From an uncultured Collinsella sp. (GTDB lineage Bacteria > Actinomycetota > Coriobacteriia > Coriobacteriales > Coriobacteriaceae): a DNA stretch of 64,000 nt. The position numbers were made by a program, and so were the translations under genes. Where the stretch lies: positions 8,623-72,622 of the forward strand of contig CAAFGE010000004.1 in assembly GCA_900762355.1 (NCBI GenBank), given 5' to 3'. A model generated the notes under the pieces. It was not told the DNA's origin, did no database searches, and was given only the letters and a program-made list of their open reading frames with translations. This document shows positions 22,985-33,633 of this stretch, one piece after another (position 1 is the first letter of the stretch; each line of letters begins with the position of its first letter).

Positions 22985-25699
22985 ATGGCAAAAGTCCGTG
23001 TGTCCACCCTGGCCAAAGAGTTCGGCATGACCTCCAAGGAACTGATGGGTCATCTCGCCGATATGAAGATTCCCGCTAAGTCCGCTTCCTCCACCTTGGA
23101 GGACGCCTATGTCGCCATGGTCCGCAAGCAGCTCGCCTCGGTGATCGAGGCCCGCGCTCAGGAAGTCGAGGCCGCCAAGCAGGCCGAGGAGCAGGCAGCT
23201 GCCGCCGAGGAGGCCGCTCGCGCCGCTGAGGCCGAGCGCGAGCGCATCGCCGCCGAGAAGGCCCGCGAGGAGGAGCGCCGCCAGTTTGCCGCAGCCCAGG
23301 CTGCCGAGGAGGCTGCCCGCGCCGAGGCCGAGGCCAAGAAGAAGGCCGAGCAGGAGCGCCTTGCCCGCGAGAAGGAGGAGGCTGCCCGCGAGGCCCAGCG
23401 CCGCGCCGTTCCCGCTTCCGACTCCGGTTCGCGCTTCCGTTCGCTGCTCGACCAGATCGCCGCACAGGAGACCGTGCTCAAGGAGAAGAAGGACGCCGAG
23501 GACAAGGCCAAGGCCGAGCGCGCCGCCGAGCGCGGTAACCGTCGTGGCGGCAACAACGACCGCCGCGGTGGCCGTCGTAACGATCGCAACGCCTCCGACA
23601 ACAACTCCGAGCGCAACGCTTCCGAGAGCCGTCCGCACAGCCATCGCACTAACGCCAGCAACAACGTCGCTGCCGGCATGGACTTCCCCAACCCCGATAA
23701 GCAGGGCAAGGGCAAGAAGCGCAAGGGCGGTCATAACAACGAAGAGGACCATTACAGTCGCATGGCTCGCGAGGCCGAGGAGTACAGCCGCGAGAAGGTG
23801 CTCGAGGAGGCCCGCGCCGCCGTCGAGGAGGCCTCTCGTGAGTCCACCGGTCGCCGCAAGAAGCGCAAGGAGAAGCGCGAGCGCGAGGCTGCCAAGGCTC
23901 AGGAGGAGCGCAAGATAGAGGAGGCGCTGGCTCAGGGCGTGAACCCCGAGGACCTCGACGCCATCAAGGTCTCCCAGGGCGTTACCGTCCAGGAGCTCGC
24001 CGAGGCGCTCGACGTTCCGGCCAACGACATCATTAAGCGCCTGTTCCTGCTGGGTACGCCGCTCACCATGACGCAGTCCATGTCCGACGACCTCGTCGAG
24101 CTCGTTGCCGACGACCTGGGCCGTCAGATCAAGATCATCCCCCCCGAGGAGGAGAACCCCTTCTCGTTCTACGACGATCCCGCCGACCTCAAGCCGCGCG
24201 CCCCGGTCGTCACCGTCATGGGTCACGTCGACCACGGCAAGACGTCGCTGCTCGACGCCATCCGTCACACCGGCGTTGCTGCCGGCGAGGCGGGCGGCAT
24301 TACGCAGGCCATCGGCGCTTCGCAGGTCATGATCAACGACCGCAAGATCACCTTCATCGATACCCCGGGTCATGCCACCTTTACGGCCATGCGTGCCCGT
24401 GGTGCCAAGGTGACCGACATCGTCATTCTGATCGTCGCCGCCGACGACGGCGTCATGCCCCAGACCGTCGAGTCGATCAACCACGCCAAGGCCGCCGGCG
24501 TTCCCATCGTCGTTGCCGTCAACAAGATCGATAAGCCCGGCGCCAACCCCGACCGCGTGCGCCAGGAGCTCACCGAGTACGGCGTCATCCCCGAGGAGTG
24601 GGGCGGACAGAACATGTTCGTCAACATCTCGGCCAAGCAGAAGATCGGTATCGACGACCTTCTGGAGACCGTGCTGCTCCAGGCAGATGTGCTCGAGCTC
24701 AAGGCCAACCCGGACACCTTTGCCTCCGGCAACGTCCTCGAGGCCAAGCTCGACAAGGGCCGCGGCTCGGTCGCTACCGTGCTCGTGACCCGCGGTACCC
24801 TGCACGTGGGCGACACGCTGGTCGCCGGCCTTACCTACGGCCGCGTCCGCGCCATGCTGGACCCCAAGGGCAACGCCGTCACCCAGGCCGGTCCCTCCGA
24901 CGCCGTCGAGATCTTGGGCCTGCAGTCCGTGCCCAACGCCGGCGACGAGTTCCGCGTGTTCGAGGACGAGCGCGAGGCTCGTGCGCTTGCCGATGAGCGT
25001 TCGCTCAAGGCCCGTATCGAGGAGCAGAGCCGCGTCAAGCACGTCACGCTCGAGAACCTCTTCGAGACCATCGCCGACGCCGAGGTCAAGGAGCTCAACC
25101 TGATCATCAAGGCCGACGTCCAGGGTTCCATCGAGGCTCTTCAGGACTCGCTCGACAAGATGGATCAGTCCGAGGTTCGCATCAACACGATCCACTCCGC
25201 CGTTGGTGCCATCAACGAGACCGACGTCGTCCTGGCCGACGCCTCCAACGCCATCATCATCGGCTTTGGCGTGCGTCCCGACGGCAAGGCCCGCTCCGCC
25301 GCCGAGCGCGAGGGCGTCGAGATTCGTTGCTACGACGTTATCTACAAGTGCCTCGAGGAGCTCGACGCTGCCCGCATCGGCATGCTCAAGCCCACCGAGG
25401 TCGAGGTCTCCACGGGTACCGCGACCGTCCTGGACACCTTCAAGGTGCCCAAAGTCGGCATCGCCGCCGGTGTCCGCGTCGAGGAGGGCGAGATCGCCGC
25501 GACCGATTCCGTGCGCCTGGTGCGTGACGGCATTGTGGTCTTCAACGGCAAGATTGCCTCGATGCGCCACTACAAGGACGAGGCCAAGAGCCTCAAGAGC
25601 GGTTCCGAGGGCGGCATTGGCCTGGAGAACTTCCAGGACATCAAGCCCGGCGACCAGATCGAGGGTTACCGCATCGACCAAGTTGCCCGCACCGAGTAG
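22985..25699 (+). CDS. infB: Translation initiation factor IF-2
   Basis: A 904-residue GTPase that delivers initiator tRNA to the 30S subunit. An N-terminal IF2N domain (VSTLAKEFGMTSKELMGHL) is followed by a long charged Ala/Glu/Arg linker (about 50-310), a second IF2N-like domain (about 330-380), then the G domain: GHVDHGKTS from G413, DTPGH and NKIDKP. Domains II-IV follow. The long low-complexity linker is normal for actinobacterial IF-2. ATG 22985 follows GAAAGGGTAGGTG. Confidence 0.97.
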   Translation: MAKVRVSTLAKEFGMTSKELMGHLADMKIPAKSASSTLEDAYVAMVRKQLASVIEARAQEVEAAKQAEEQAAAAEEAARAAEAERERIAAEKAREEERRQFAAAQAAEEAARAEAEAKKKAEQERLAREKEEAAREAQRRAVPASDSGSRFRSLLDQIAAQETVLKEKKDAEDKAKAERAAERGNRRGGNNDRRGGRRNDRNASDNNSERNASESRPHSHRTNASNNVAAGMDFPNPDKQGKGKKRKGGHNNEEDHYSRMAREAEEYSREKVLEEARAAVEEASRESTGRRKKRKEKREREAAKAQEERKIEEALAQGVNPEDLDAIKVSQGVTVQELAEALDVPANDIIKRLFLLGTPLTMTQSMSDDLVELVADDLGRQIKIIPPEEENPFSFYDDPADLKPRAPVVTVMGHVDHGKTSLLDAIRHTGVAAGEAGGITQAIGASQVMINDRKITFIDTPGHATFTAMRARGAKVTDIVILIVAADDGVMPQTVESINHAKAAGVPIVVAVNKIDKPGANPDRVRQELTEYGVIPEEWGGQNMFVNISAKQKIGIDDLLETVLLQADVLELKANPDTFASGNVLEAKLDKGRGSVATVLVTRGTLHVGDTLVAGLTYGRVRAMLDPKGNAVTQAGPSDAVEILGLQSVPNAGDEFRVFEDEREARALADERSLKARIEEQSRVKHVTLENLFETIADAEVKELNLIIKADVQGSIEALQDSLDKMDQSEVRINTIHSAVGAINETDVVLADASNAIIIGFGVRPDGKARSAAEREGVEIRCYDVIYKCLEELDAARIGMLKPTEVEVSTGTATVLDTFKVPKVGIAAGVRVEEGEIAATDSVRLVRDGIVVFNGKIASMRHYKDEAKSLKSGSEGGIGLENFQDIKPGDQIEGYRIDQVARTE

Positions 25700-25710
25700 G
25701 GGGTAGCGCT

Positions 25711-26121
25711 ATGAAGCAAACGCAGGCAACCCGCCGTTTGGGCGAGCAGCTTCGCGAGAAGCTTGGTTATATCCTGCTCTTTGAGGTTTCCGATCCGCGT
25801 CTCGACCTGGTCACTCTGACTGCGGTCGAGGTCGCGGTGGACCGTTCGTTCGCACGCGTGTACGTGTCGTGCGATGCGAGCCGCTACGATGAGGTCATGG
25901 AGGCGCTTGCCAGCGCCAAGGGCCGTATTCGCAGCCTGTTGGCTCGCTCGCTCGATTGGCGCGTCACGCCCGAGCTCGATTTTCGCATCGATCGCTCGAC
26001 CGATGAGGCCGAGCGCATCACGCGTGCGCTGGAAAACGTTCCCGCCACGCTTGCGATCGAAAAGGACGAGGACGGCTATCCGATAGCGGATGCCGCCCAG
26101 GAGGCAGCTTTAGATGACTAA
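25711..26121 (+). CDS. rbfA: Ribosome-binding factor A
   Basis: A 136-residue KH-fold protein that binds the 5' helix of 16S rRNA during 30S maturation. Recognisable stretches are RLGEQLREKLGYIL, SDPRLDLVTLTAVEV, ARVYVS and the C-terminal PELDFRIDRSTDEAERI. It starts 11 bp after infB and overlaps nrnA by 8 bp, the conserved infB-rbfA-nrnA order. Confidence 0.94.
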   Translation: MKQTQATRRLGEQLREKLGYILLFEVSDPRLDLVTLTAVEVAVDRSFARVYVSCDASRYDEVMEALASAKGRIRSLLARSLDWRVTPELDFRIDRSTDEAERITRALENVPATLAIEKDEDGYPIADAAQEAALDD

Positions 26122-27157
26122 TTCCGCTGACCTCGCCTCGTGCGAGTCTGCAGATATTCAGCGACGCATCCTCGAGCTCATCGAGGGTGCGTCCTCCATT
26201 GCGATTTCGGGACACACTTCTCCCGACGGCGATGCTTTGGGCTCTGTATTGGGTCTGGGCCTTTCGCTCATGAAGTTTTTCCCCAACAAGGACATTGCGC
26301 TGCTGCTGGCAGACGATGATCCGGTTCCGCGCATCTACCGCTTTATGGAAGGCTCCGATCGCCTGGTGCCAGCATCTGCGTACACCGGCAATCCGGACCT
26401 GTTCATCTCGGTGGACGTACCGGTCGTCGAGCGTCTCAATAATTCCGCCGAGGTGCTTCGTCGCTCCAAGCATGTGGTGTGCTTTGATCACCATCCGGCG
26501 CGCGAGGAGTTTGCCGAGCTCAGCCTGAGGCGCGTCGAAGCTGCAGCCTGCGCCATGATCATTGACCGTTTCTTGGACAATTGTGGCATTGTTGCACGTG
26601 ATGGCGTTGCGACCTGCCTGCTGTGTGGCTTGGTTACCGATACCGGCCGTTTTCAGTACCAAAACGCCGATGCTGCTGCGTTCCATGCGGCCTCGCGACT
26701 GGTTGCTCACGGTGCCGATCCGGCGCGTGTGGCACTCGAGGTATATCAGAGCATGCGCGTTGAGTTTTTGCACCTCAAGTCCATCGTTATGGGCCGTATT
26801 AAGACGGTGGCCCACGGGCGCGTGGCGTATAGCTACGCGTACCAGAGTGACCTTGAGGCTTGCGGTGTCACCTCGGATGAGTGCGACGGCCTGGTTGACG
26901 TGGTGCGCTCGGTGATGGGCGTGGAGGTCTGCCTGTTCCTGAAGGGCATTGAGGGCGATACCAAGGTGCGCGGCAACCTGCGCTCCAAGGGTGACCTCAA
27001 CGTGTCCGAGATCGCTGCTGCCTTTGGCGGAGGCGGACATTCCGCTGCCGCCGGTTTCTCCAACAACGGAACGATTCTCGAGACGCTCACCGTGGCACTT
27101 CCCATGCTGGCCGAGCTGGTAGGGGAGGATCCCGCTTCGGTGACCGTCGAGCTTTAA
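26114..27157 (+). CDS. nrnA: DHH-family phosphoesterase (NrnA-like oligoribonuclease/pAp phosphatase)
   Basis: A 347-residue enzyme predicted to degrade nanoRNAs and/or pAp. The DHH domain shows SGHTSPDGDALGS, ISVDVP and CFDHHPAR, which supply the Mn-binding Asp/His residues. The DHHA1 domain ends with the GGGGHSAAAG substrate-binding loop. It overlaps rbfA, as in many Gram-positives where nrnA follows rbfA. In other bacteria the same family hydrolyses cyclic-di-AMP products (pApA), so that role is also possible. Confidence 0.92.
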   Translation: MTNSADLASCESADIQRRILELIEGASSIAISGHTSPDGDALGSVLGLGLSLMKFFPNKDIALLLADDDPVPRIYRFMEGSDRLVPASAYTGNPDLFISVDVPVVERLNNSAEVLRRSKHVVCFDHHPAREEFAELSLRRVEAAACAMIIDRFLDNCGIVARDGVATCLLCGLVTDTGRFQYQNADAAAFHAASRLVAHGADPARVALEVYQSMRVEFLHLKSIVMGRIKTVAHGRVAYSYAYQSDLEACGVTSDECDGLVDVVRSVMGVEVCLFLKGIEGDTKVRGNLRSKGDLNVSEIAAAFGGGGHSAAAGFSNNGTILETLTVALPMLAELVGEDPASVTVEL

Positions 27158-27172
27158 CTTTTTGGATGGTAC

Positions 27173-28105
27173 ATGGCTCGTCGTACGCCTTCACAACTGA
27201 ATATGCTGCTCGCCGTCGATAAGCCGGTGGGATGCACGTCCCACGATGTGGTCTCGCAATGCCGACGCGCCCTCCATGAGCGGCGCGTCGGCCATGCCGG
27301 CACGCTCGACCCCATGGCATCGGGTGTCATGGTGGTGGGCGTGGGCCAGGCTACTCGTCTGCTGGGCATGCTAACCCTCGATACCAAAAGCTACGTCGCC
27401 GACATCTCGTTTGGCGCCGAGACCAATACCGATGATGCGGAGGGCGAGGCGGTCCGCACGGTGGCTGTTGCCGACGAGCTCCGCGATCCTGCCTATGCCC
27501 GTGAACACTTGGCCGCCATGCTGGGTCCGCAGATGCAGGTGCCGCCGGCGTTTTCGGCTATCTCGGTCAATGGCGTTCGCGCCTACAAGTCTGCTCGCGA
27601 GGGCAATGCGGTGGACCTACCTCCGCGCCCCGTCGAGGTCTATGCCGCCGACCTGATCGCCGTGGGCGGCGAAGGTGATACGTGTGTGTGGACCGTGGCG
27701 TTCTCGGTGAGCAAGGGCACCTATATCCGAGCGCTCGCTCGTGATTTGGGTCGTGCGTGCGATAGTGCCGCACACATTTCCGCGCTACGCCGGACGGCAT
27801 CCGGCGTGGTTTCCATTGGAGTCTGCCATGCGGTGGAGGAACTTTCTCCCGAGTCTGCGACTGGCTTTGCTTTGGACCCCATCGCGGCCCTGGGCTCCAC
27901 GCGTGTCGACTTGCCGGGCAACCTTGCCGATGACCTGCTCTGCGGCAGGCGCATTCCCGTTGACCGCGCGCTTGTCGACTTCGATGCTTCGAAGGCGCCG
28001 TTTGCGCTGGTGCTCGATGGTGGGCTCAAGGCGCTTGCCCGCATTGAGGACGGTCGCTTTGTGATGGAACACGTGTTTCCGCAGGCAATCGGCGGTGTTC
28101 GATGA
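27173..28105 (+). CDS. truB: tRNA pseudouridine-55 synthase
   Basis: A 310-residue enzyme making pseudouridine 55 in the T-loop of tRNAs. The motifs are LLAVDKPVGCTSHDVV, GHAGTLDPMASGVM with the catalytic Asp, and GTYIRALARDLG. It starts 15 bp after nrnA and overlaps ribF by 4 bp, so the operon continues. Length is normal. Confidence 0.95.
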   Translation: MARRTPSQLNMLLAVDKPVGCTSHDVVSQCRRALHERRVGHAGTLDPMASGVMVVGVGQATRLLGMLTLDTKSYVADISFGAETNTDDAEGEAVRTVAVADELRDPAYAREHLAAMLGPQMQVPPAFSAISVNGVRAYKSAREGNAVDLPPRPVEVYAADLIAVGGEGDTCVWTVAFSVSKGTYIRALARDLGRACDSAAHISALRRTASGVVSIGVCHAVEELSPESATGFALDPIAALGSTRVDLPGNLADDLLCGRRIPVDRALVDFDASKAPFALVLDGGLKALARIEDGRFVMEHVFPQAIGGVR

Positions 28106-29109
28106 TGTTGTCCGCTCGTGACCTCGCGCGAGTCTTTTTCGCGGGCGAGTCGGACGAGGCTCGCATCGTTACTGCCGATGCGTTTGATGAGTGCGAGCAT
28201 CTGGGTGCCGCATCGATTGCCATCGGCGTGTTCGACGGCGTGCACCGTGGACACCAGGAGCTCATTACGGCGCTTGCCCGTGATGCCCGTGCCCATGGCT
28301 GCAAGGCGGTCGTGGTCACTTTCGATCCCGACCCGGACGTGGTGGTGAGCCCTTCGCCCGCTCAAAAACTGATGACGACGGCCGACCGTCTGCATGCTCT
28401 GGCTCTTACCGGGGTCGATGCGGTCGTGGCCGTTCCCTTTACGCCTGCGGTGGCGGCACTCGACCATGTGGGCTTTCTTAAGCTGCTGTCGCGCGTCGTC
28501 GATATCCGCTCAATTCGCGTGGGTAGCGACTTTAGGTTGGGTCGCGGCGGCGCCTCGGGCGTTGCCGAGATGCAGGCATGGGGAGCCGAGCGCGGTGTAG
28601 ACGTCTTTGGTCACGAGCTGTTGTGCGTCGATGGGCAGACGGTCTGCGCCACCCGCATTCGCCAGGAGCTCCGCCAGGGTCATGTTGAGCTTGCCGCCGA
28701 GCTGCTCGGCCGCCCGTACATGCTGCGAGGTATTGTTGCCGGCGGTCGCCACCAGGGCTCCGACATGGGTTTTCCCACGGCAAACATCCAGGTGCCCGAG
28801 GGCATCCAGGTTCCTGCCGATGGCGTCTACGAGGGTCTGGTGCTGGTCGACGATACCGTGTGGCCCGCTGCCGTCAACGTGGGCCTGCCGCCGACGTATG
28901 CCGACGATGCCGCCTCGGCGCATCTCGAGGCCAACTTGATCGGGTATGCGGGCGACCTGTACGGCGCCTCGGTGTCGCTGGCGTTTACGCGTTGGCTGCG
29001 CCCGTCGCGCGTGTTCGATTCGCTGGACGAGTTGATCGCGACCGTCGAGGGTAATATTGACGATATTCGTCATCATTTGGGTGAGCAGGGGGTGAGCATC
29101 CGTGATTAG
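28102..29109 (+). CDS. ribF: Bifunctional riboflavin kinase/FAD synthetase
   Basis: A 335-residue enzyme turning riboflavin into FMN and FAD. The N-terminal nucleotidyltransferase domain has GVFDGVHRGHQE and later the ATP-binding TRIRQELRQG; the C-terminal riboflavin kinase domain begins near RPYMLRGIVAGGRHQG and carries the MGFPTANI loop. ATG 28102 overlaps truB, and the end overlaps dnaG by 8 bp. Confidence 0.95.
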   Translation: MMLSARDLARVFFAGESDEARIVTADAFDECEHLGAASIAIGVFDGVHRGHQELITALARDARAHGCKAVVVTFDPDPDVVVSPSPAQKLMTTADRLHALALTGVDAVVAVPFTPAVAALDHVGFLKLLSRVVDIRSIRVGSDFRLGRGGASGVAEMQAWGAERGVDVFGHELLCVDGQTVCATRIRQELRQGHVELAAELLGRPYMLRGIVAGGRHQGSDMGFPTANIQVPEGIQVPADGVYEGLVLVDDTVWPAAVNVGLPPTYADDAASAHLEANLIGYAGDLYGASVSLAFTRWLRPSRVFDSLDELIATVEGNIDDIRHHLGEQGVSIRD

Positions 29110-31207
29110 CGATGAGGAAAAAGACCAGGTGCGCGCTGCGTCCGATCTGGTTGCCATCGTGCAGGAAACGGTTGAGCTCAAGCCTCGCGGCCATGAGTTT
29201 TGGGGCTGCTGCCCCTTCCATGGCGAAAAGACCCCGTCGTTTCACATTATCCCTGCCACGCAGGTGTGGCACTGCTTTGGCTGTGGCGAGGGCGGCGACG
29301 TCTTCACCTACATCATGAAGCGCGAGAACTTGAGCTTTCCCGAGTCGATTCGCTACCTGGCCGACCGTGCCGGCATTGAGCTGCACGATACCGGCGCTTA
29401 TCGCGAGCGCGGCACCAAGCGCGCCCGCATCTACGATCTGTGCGCCGAGACCGCCCAGTTCTACCACACCATGCTCATGCGTGGTAAGGACAGCCGTCCG
29501 CGCGAGTACTTCGCCAGCCGCGGTATAGGCGGCGATGTCTGCCGCCGCTACTGCCTGGGCTTTGCGCCGGGTCGCAACGCGCTGGTGTCGCATCTGTCGC
29601 AGGCGGGTTTTACCCCGCAGGAGATGATCGATGCCAACGTGGCCGTGAGCCGTGGGCGCGGGCAGCTTGCCGACCGTTTTTACGACCGCGTGATGTTTCC
29701 CATTTTTGATGAGCAGGGTCATAACATCGCCTTTGGCGGGCGCATTATGGGCGACGGCCAGGCTAAGTACCTCAACACTGCCGAGACGAGCGTGTTCCAT
29801 AAAAAGCGAAACCTCTATGGCTTTAACTGGGCCAAGGAGTTTATCGTCGCGCAGGATACCGCCATCGTGGTGGAGGGATATACCGACTGCATCGCCTGCT
29901 GGGAGGCGGGGATCAAAAACGTCGTCGCCACGCTGGGCACGGCGCTGACGGAACATCATGTAAAGACGCTCACCCGTTTTGCCAAGCGCATCGTGTATAT
30001 GTTCGACGGCGACGCCGCCGGTCAAAAGGCCGCTCGCCGCGCGATTCAGTTTATCGAGCAGGATTCGATGGACCTGCGCTGCGTGGTGCTTCCCGACGGC
30101 AACGACCCCATGGAGTTCATCACCGCGCATGGGGGCGAGGCACTGCAGGCGCGCATCGACGCCGCCGAGCCCCTCATGGACTTTGTGTACCGCTCACTGC
30201 AGGAGTCGAGCGACATCACCACGCCGGGCGGTCGTGCCAAGGCGCTCGAGGATGCGCTGACGCTCATCTATCCGCTGCGCGATAGCTACATGATCGATAC
30301 GTACTTTATCCAGATTGCCGACCTGCTGGGTTTGGATTTGGAGACGGTGCGCTCAAGCTCGGGACGCGTGTTTCGCGATGTTGCCAAGCGCGAGGACGCC
30401 GAGCGTCGTCGCGAGCAGAACTACGAGCGTCAGCGGGCGCAGACCGAGCGCGCAGGCGGTCGGGCGTCTGGTTCGCAGGGGGCGTCTCGCGGTGCCTGGG
30501 CGTCGGGTGCGACGCCGCCGGTGTCCACACCGGTCGAGGAAGAGCCGTACGACTATGTGCCGCTCGAGGCCTATGGGGCCGCGCCGGTCGAGGTCGTCGA
30601 TGACATGCCTCCGATCGATGTGCCGGTTGGCATGGATGGCGCGGCGCCGGTTGCCGGTGCAACGGACGCGTCTGCGGCACCGACGATGCCGATCGTGCTG
30701 ACCGACCTGGAACGAAAGTCTTTGGCGGGGGAGCGCGAGCTGCTGACGATGCTCACGAGCTACCCCGACCTGTTCCGCACGTATGCCGACCGCATCTGCT
30801 CGATCGAGTGGGTGGATCCGCGCCACGAGTCCATCGCGTGGGCCGTGCTCGCGACGCCGCCGGGCACCGACCCCACGGCGTGCATGGATGCGGCGCGCGC
30901 GGTGTGTCCCGAGGCAGCGTCGCTTGTCAGCGCCGGACGCATTTCGTCGACGAGTAAGCATCCCACCGAGACGAACATCGTGTTTATGCTTGATACCCTT
31001 GAGCTCTACACCATCAAGCGCCGCATGCGCGCCGCGCAGGCAAAGCTTCGTCAGGACCGGTCGCTCGACGATGAGGCGCGCCGTGTGCTGACGATGCAGG
31101 CGATGCAAGATTCTCAGCGCCAGCGCGAGCTCCAAAAGTCGATCGGCGGCGTGGCTGACCCGTTCCGTTTGATCGGTTTGGAGACAGCGGGCGCCGATCA
31201 GGCCTAG
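29102..31207 (+). CDS. dnaG: DNA primase
   Basis: A 701-residue primase making RNA primers at the replication fork. The CHC2 zinc domain is seen as C37-x2-H40...C58-x2-C61 within CPFHGEKTPSF and HCFGCG. The TOPRIM core has VVEGYTDC and MFDGDAAGQKA. A Pro/Ala/Gly-rich linker (about 440-540) precedes the C-terminal helicase-binding helical domain. It starts at GTG 29102 within ribF. With rpoD downstream this is a dnaG-rpoD macromolecular-synthesis arrangement. Confidence 0.96.
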   Translation: MISDEEKDQVRAASDLVAIVQETVELKPRGHEFWGCCPFHGEKTPSFHIIPATQVWHCFGCGEGGDVFTYIMKRENLSFPESIRYLADRAGIELHDTGAYRERGTKRARIYDLCAETAQFYHTMLMRGKDSRPREYFASRGIGGDVCRRYCLGFAPGRNALVSHLSQAGFTPQEMIDANVAVSRGRGQLADRFYDRVMFPIFDEQGHNIAFGGRIMGDGQAKYLNTAETSVFHKKRNLYGFNWAKEFIVAQDTAIVVEGYTDCIACWEAGIKNVVATLGTALTEHHVKTLTRFAKRIVYMFDGDAAGQKAARRAIQFIEQDSMDLRCVVLPDGNDPMEFITAHGGEALQARIDAAEPLMDFVYRSLQESSDITTPGGRAKALEDALTLIYPLRDSYMIDTYFIQIADLLGLDLETVRSSSGRVFRDVAKREDAERRREQNYERQRAQTERAGGRASGSQGASRGAWASGATPPVSTPVEEEPYDYVPLEAYGAAPVEVVDDMPPIDVPVGMDGAAPVAGATDASAAPTMPIVLTDLERKSLAGERELLTMLTSYPDLFRTYADRICSIEWVDPRHESIAWAVLATPPGTDPTACMDAARAVCPEAASLVSAGRISSTSKHPTETNIVFMLDTLELYTIKRRMRAAQAKLRQDRSLDDEARRVLTMQAMQDSQRQRELQKSIGGVADPFRLIGLETAGADQA

Positions 31208-31332
31208 ATGTTGTGGTCAACCAGCGTATTTGCGCCTCTATCCAGTCTGATTTTATCCAGTCCTCTTTTTGGGTATAGACGTCTATGTGTGTGCTAAAGT
31301 ATTGAGTCCTGTGGACTATGAAGGGAGAATCT

Positions 31333-32679
<1,347 letters not shown>

Positions 32680-32692
32680 CCTCGCAAGCAAG

Positions 32693-32727
32693 AAGCGCCC
32701 TCAAGCTCATCTGCTTGGGGGCGCTTT
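32693..32727 (+). terminator. rpoD intrinsic terminator
   Basis: A 14-bp stem AAGCGCCCTCAAGC (32693-32706) and GCTTGGGGGCGCTT (32713-32726) with a single wobble pair and a TCATCT loop. It lies 14 bp after the rpoD stop. Confidence 0.85.
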
Positions 32728-32733
32728 CATGTA

Positions 32734-32785
32734 GTCGTTGGGGACGTTCTTGAATGACTAGTCGTTTAAGAACGTCCCCAATGAC
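32734..32785. repeat. 52-bp near-perfect palindrome after rpoD
   Basis: Arms 32734-32758 and 32761-32785 around TA. Twenty-two of 25 positions are Watson-Crick and the other three form G-U pairs if the region is transcribed. It directly follows the rpoD terminator and carries TTGGGGACGTTCTT. It is too long for a usual operator; a repetitive hairpin element is more likely. Confidence 0.7.
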
Positions 32786-32813
32786 TGGGTCGGAAAATTT
32801 CTTAAAAAAGTTC

Positions 32814-32841
32814 TTGCCCTAAGCTGATTCGTCCGTATAAT
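32814..32841 (+). promoter_or_regulatory. tRNA-Asn promoter
   Basis: TTGCCC (32814-32819) and a consensus TATAAT (32836-32841), 16 bp apart. The A-tract TAAAAAAGTTCTT (32803-32815) just upstream could act as an UP element. Confidence 0.7.
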
Positions 32842-32871
32842 AAACTTCGTTGCTTGAGAGCACGCACCTAT

Positions 32872-32946
32872 TCCTCGGTAGCTCAATGGTAGAGCACGCG
32901 GCTGTTAACCGCGCTGTTGTAGGTTCGAGTCCTACCCGGGGAGCCA
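32872..32946 (+). tRNA. tRNA-Asn (GTT), copy 1
   Basis: A complete cloverleaf with encoded CCA (32944-32946). The acceptor TCCTCGG pairs with CCGGGGA, the D-arm is GCTC/GAGC, the anticodon stem CGCGG/CCGCG frames loop CTGTTAA with anticodon GTT at 32904-32906, and the T-arm is GTAGG-TTCGAGT-CCTAC. Confidence 0.97.
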
Positions 32947-32979
32947 GAATTTTCCAGCCCTTTCCGTTGGGCTTTAAAT

Positions 32980-33054
32980 TCCTCGGTAGCTCAATGGTAG
33001 AGCACGCGGCTGTTAACCGCGCTGTTGTAGGTTCGAGTCCTACCCGGGGAGCCA
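32980..33054 (+). tRNA. tRNA-Asn (GTT), copy 2
   Basis: Identical to the copy at 32872-32946 over all 75 nt, including the CCA, and separated from it by 33 bp. The two are probably co-transcribed from the promoter at 32814 and end at the terminator at 33061. Confidence 0.97.
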
Positions 33055-33060
33055 GGTTGT

Positions 33061-33090
33061 AAAACCCGTCGCTTATGCGGCGGGTTTTTT
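33061..33090 (+). terminator. tRNA operon terminator
   Basis: AAAACCCGTCGC-TTAT-GCGGCGGG followed by a six-T run, seven bases after the second tRNA. Confidence 0.9.
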
Positions 33091-33249
33091 CATGTCGCGA
33101 TCGCCGTTCGCGAACGTTACCGTATCAACATTTCGTGTCGAGGATGTAATCCCGAGGCCCGCCACCTCAACATGGCGCGGTCGTTGTAGAATATTGCAAT
33201 GATTGCTCCCACGACATGGTGCCGCGAGCACCAAGAAAAGGAGATTCTT

Positions 33250-33606
33250 GTGTCTGAGACCATTAACGGCAGCCTGAGCGTCTCGAACGACGTTATTGCC
33301 GATATTGCCGGTTATGCCGCGATGACGTGCTATGGCGTCGTCGGTATGGCCGAGCAGCTCCAGGGCGCCGAGAGCGTGCGCCTGCTTGCCGGTCAGCGCC
33401 TCCGCAAGGGCGTGCTTGTCTCCGCCGACGAGAACGGCCTTACGGTCGATCTTCACGTCGTGCTCGAGAACGGCGTCAACATGAAGTCCGTCTGCCACAA
33501 TCTTTCGAGCTCCGTTGCCTTCACTCTGCAGGAGATCGCCCAGATCGATCCCGCCAGCCTTAAGATCGGCATCCATATCGACGCGCTCAAGAGCCGTCTG
33601 AACTAG
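33250..33606 (+). CDS. Asp23/Gls24 family protein
   Basis: A 118-residue member of the Asp23/Gls24 (DUF322) alkaline-shock family, with VSNDVIADIAGYAAMTCYGVVGM and a C-terminal IGIHIDAL. I chose GTG 33250 with AAAAGGAG six bases upstream. It sits directly before the DAK2-domain gene, the same order as yloU-yloV in Firmicutes, where the pair is linked to fatty-acid kinase function and envelope homeostasis. The exact role is unknown. Confidence 0.88.
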   Translation: MSETINGSLSVSNDVIADIAGYAAMTCYGVVGMAEQLQGAESVRLLAGQRLRKGVLVSADENGLTVDLHVVLENGVNMKSVCHNLSSSVAFTLQEIAQIDPASLKIGIHIDALKSRLN

Positions 33607-33633
33607 CATCCGAAAACGGAGATTCAAATACCC

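Noticed and set aside
23150..23900. Repetitive Ala/Glu/Arg coding stretch as a tandem repeat or recombination site
   Set aside because: It is the normal low-complexity linker of actinobacterial IF-2, with no exact repeat unit.
31200..31332. Heat-shock or alternative-sigma promoter before rpoD
   Set aside because: Only weak hexamers are present (for example TAAAGT near 31291) and I could not support a specific promoter.
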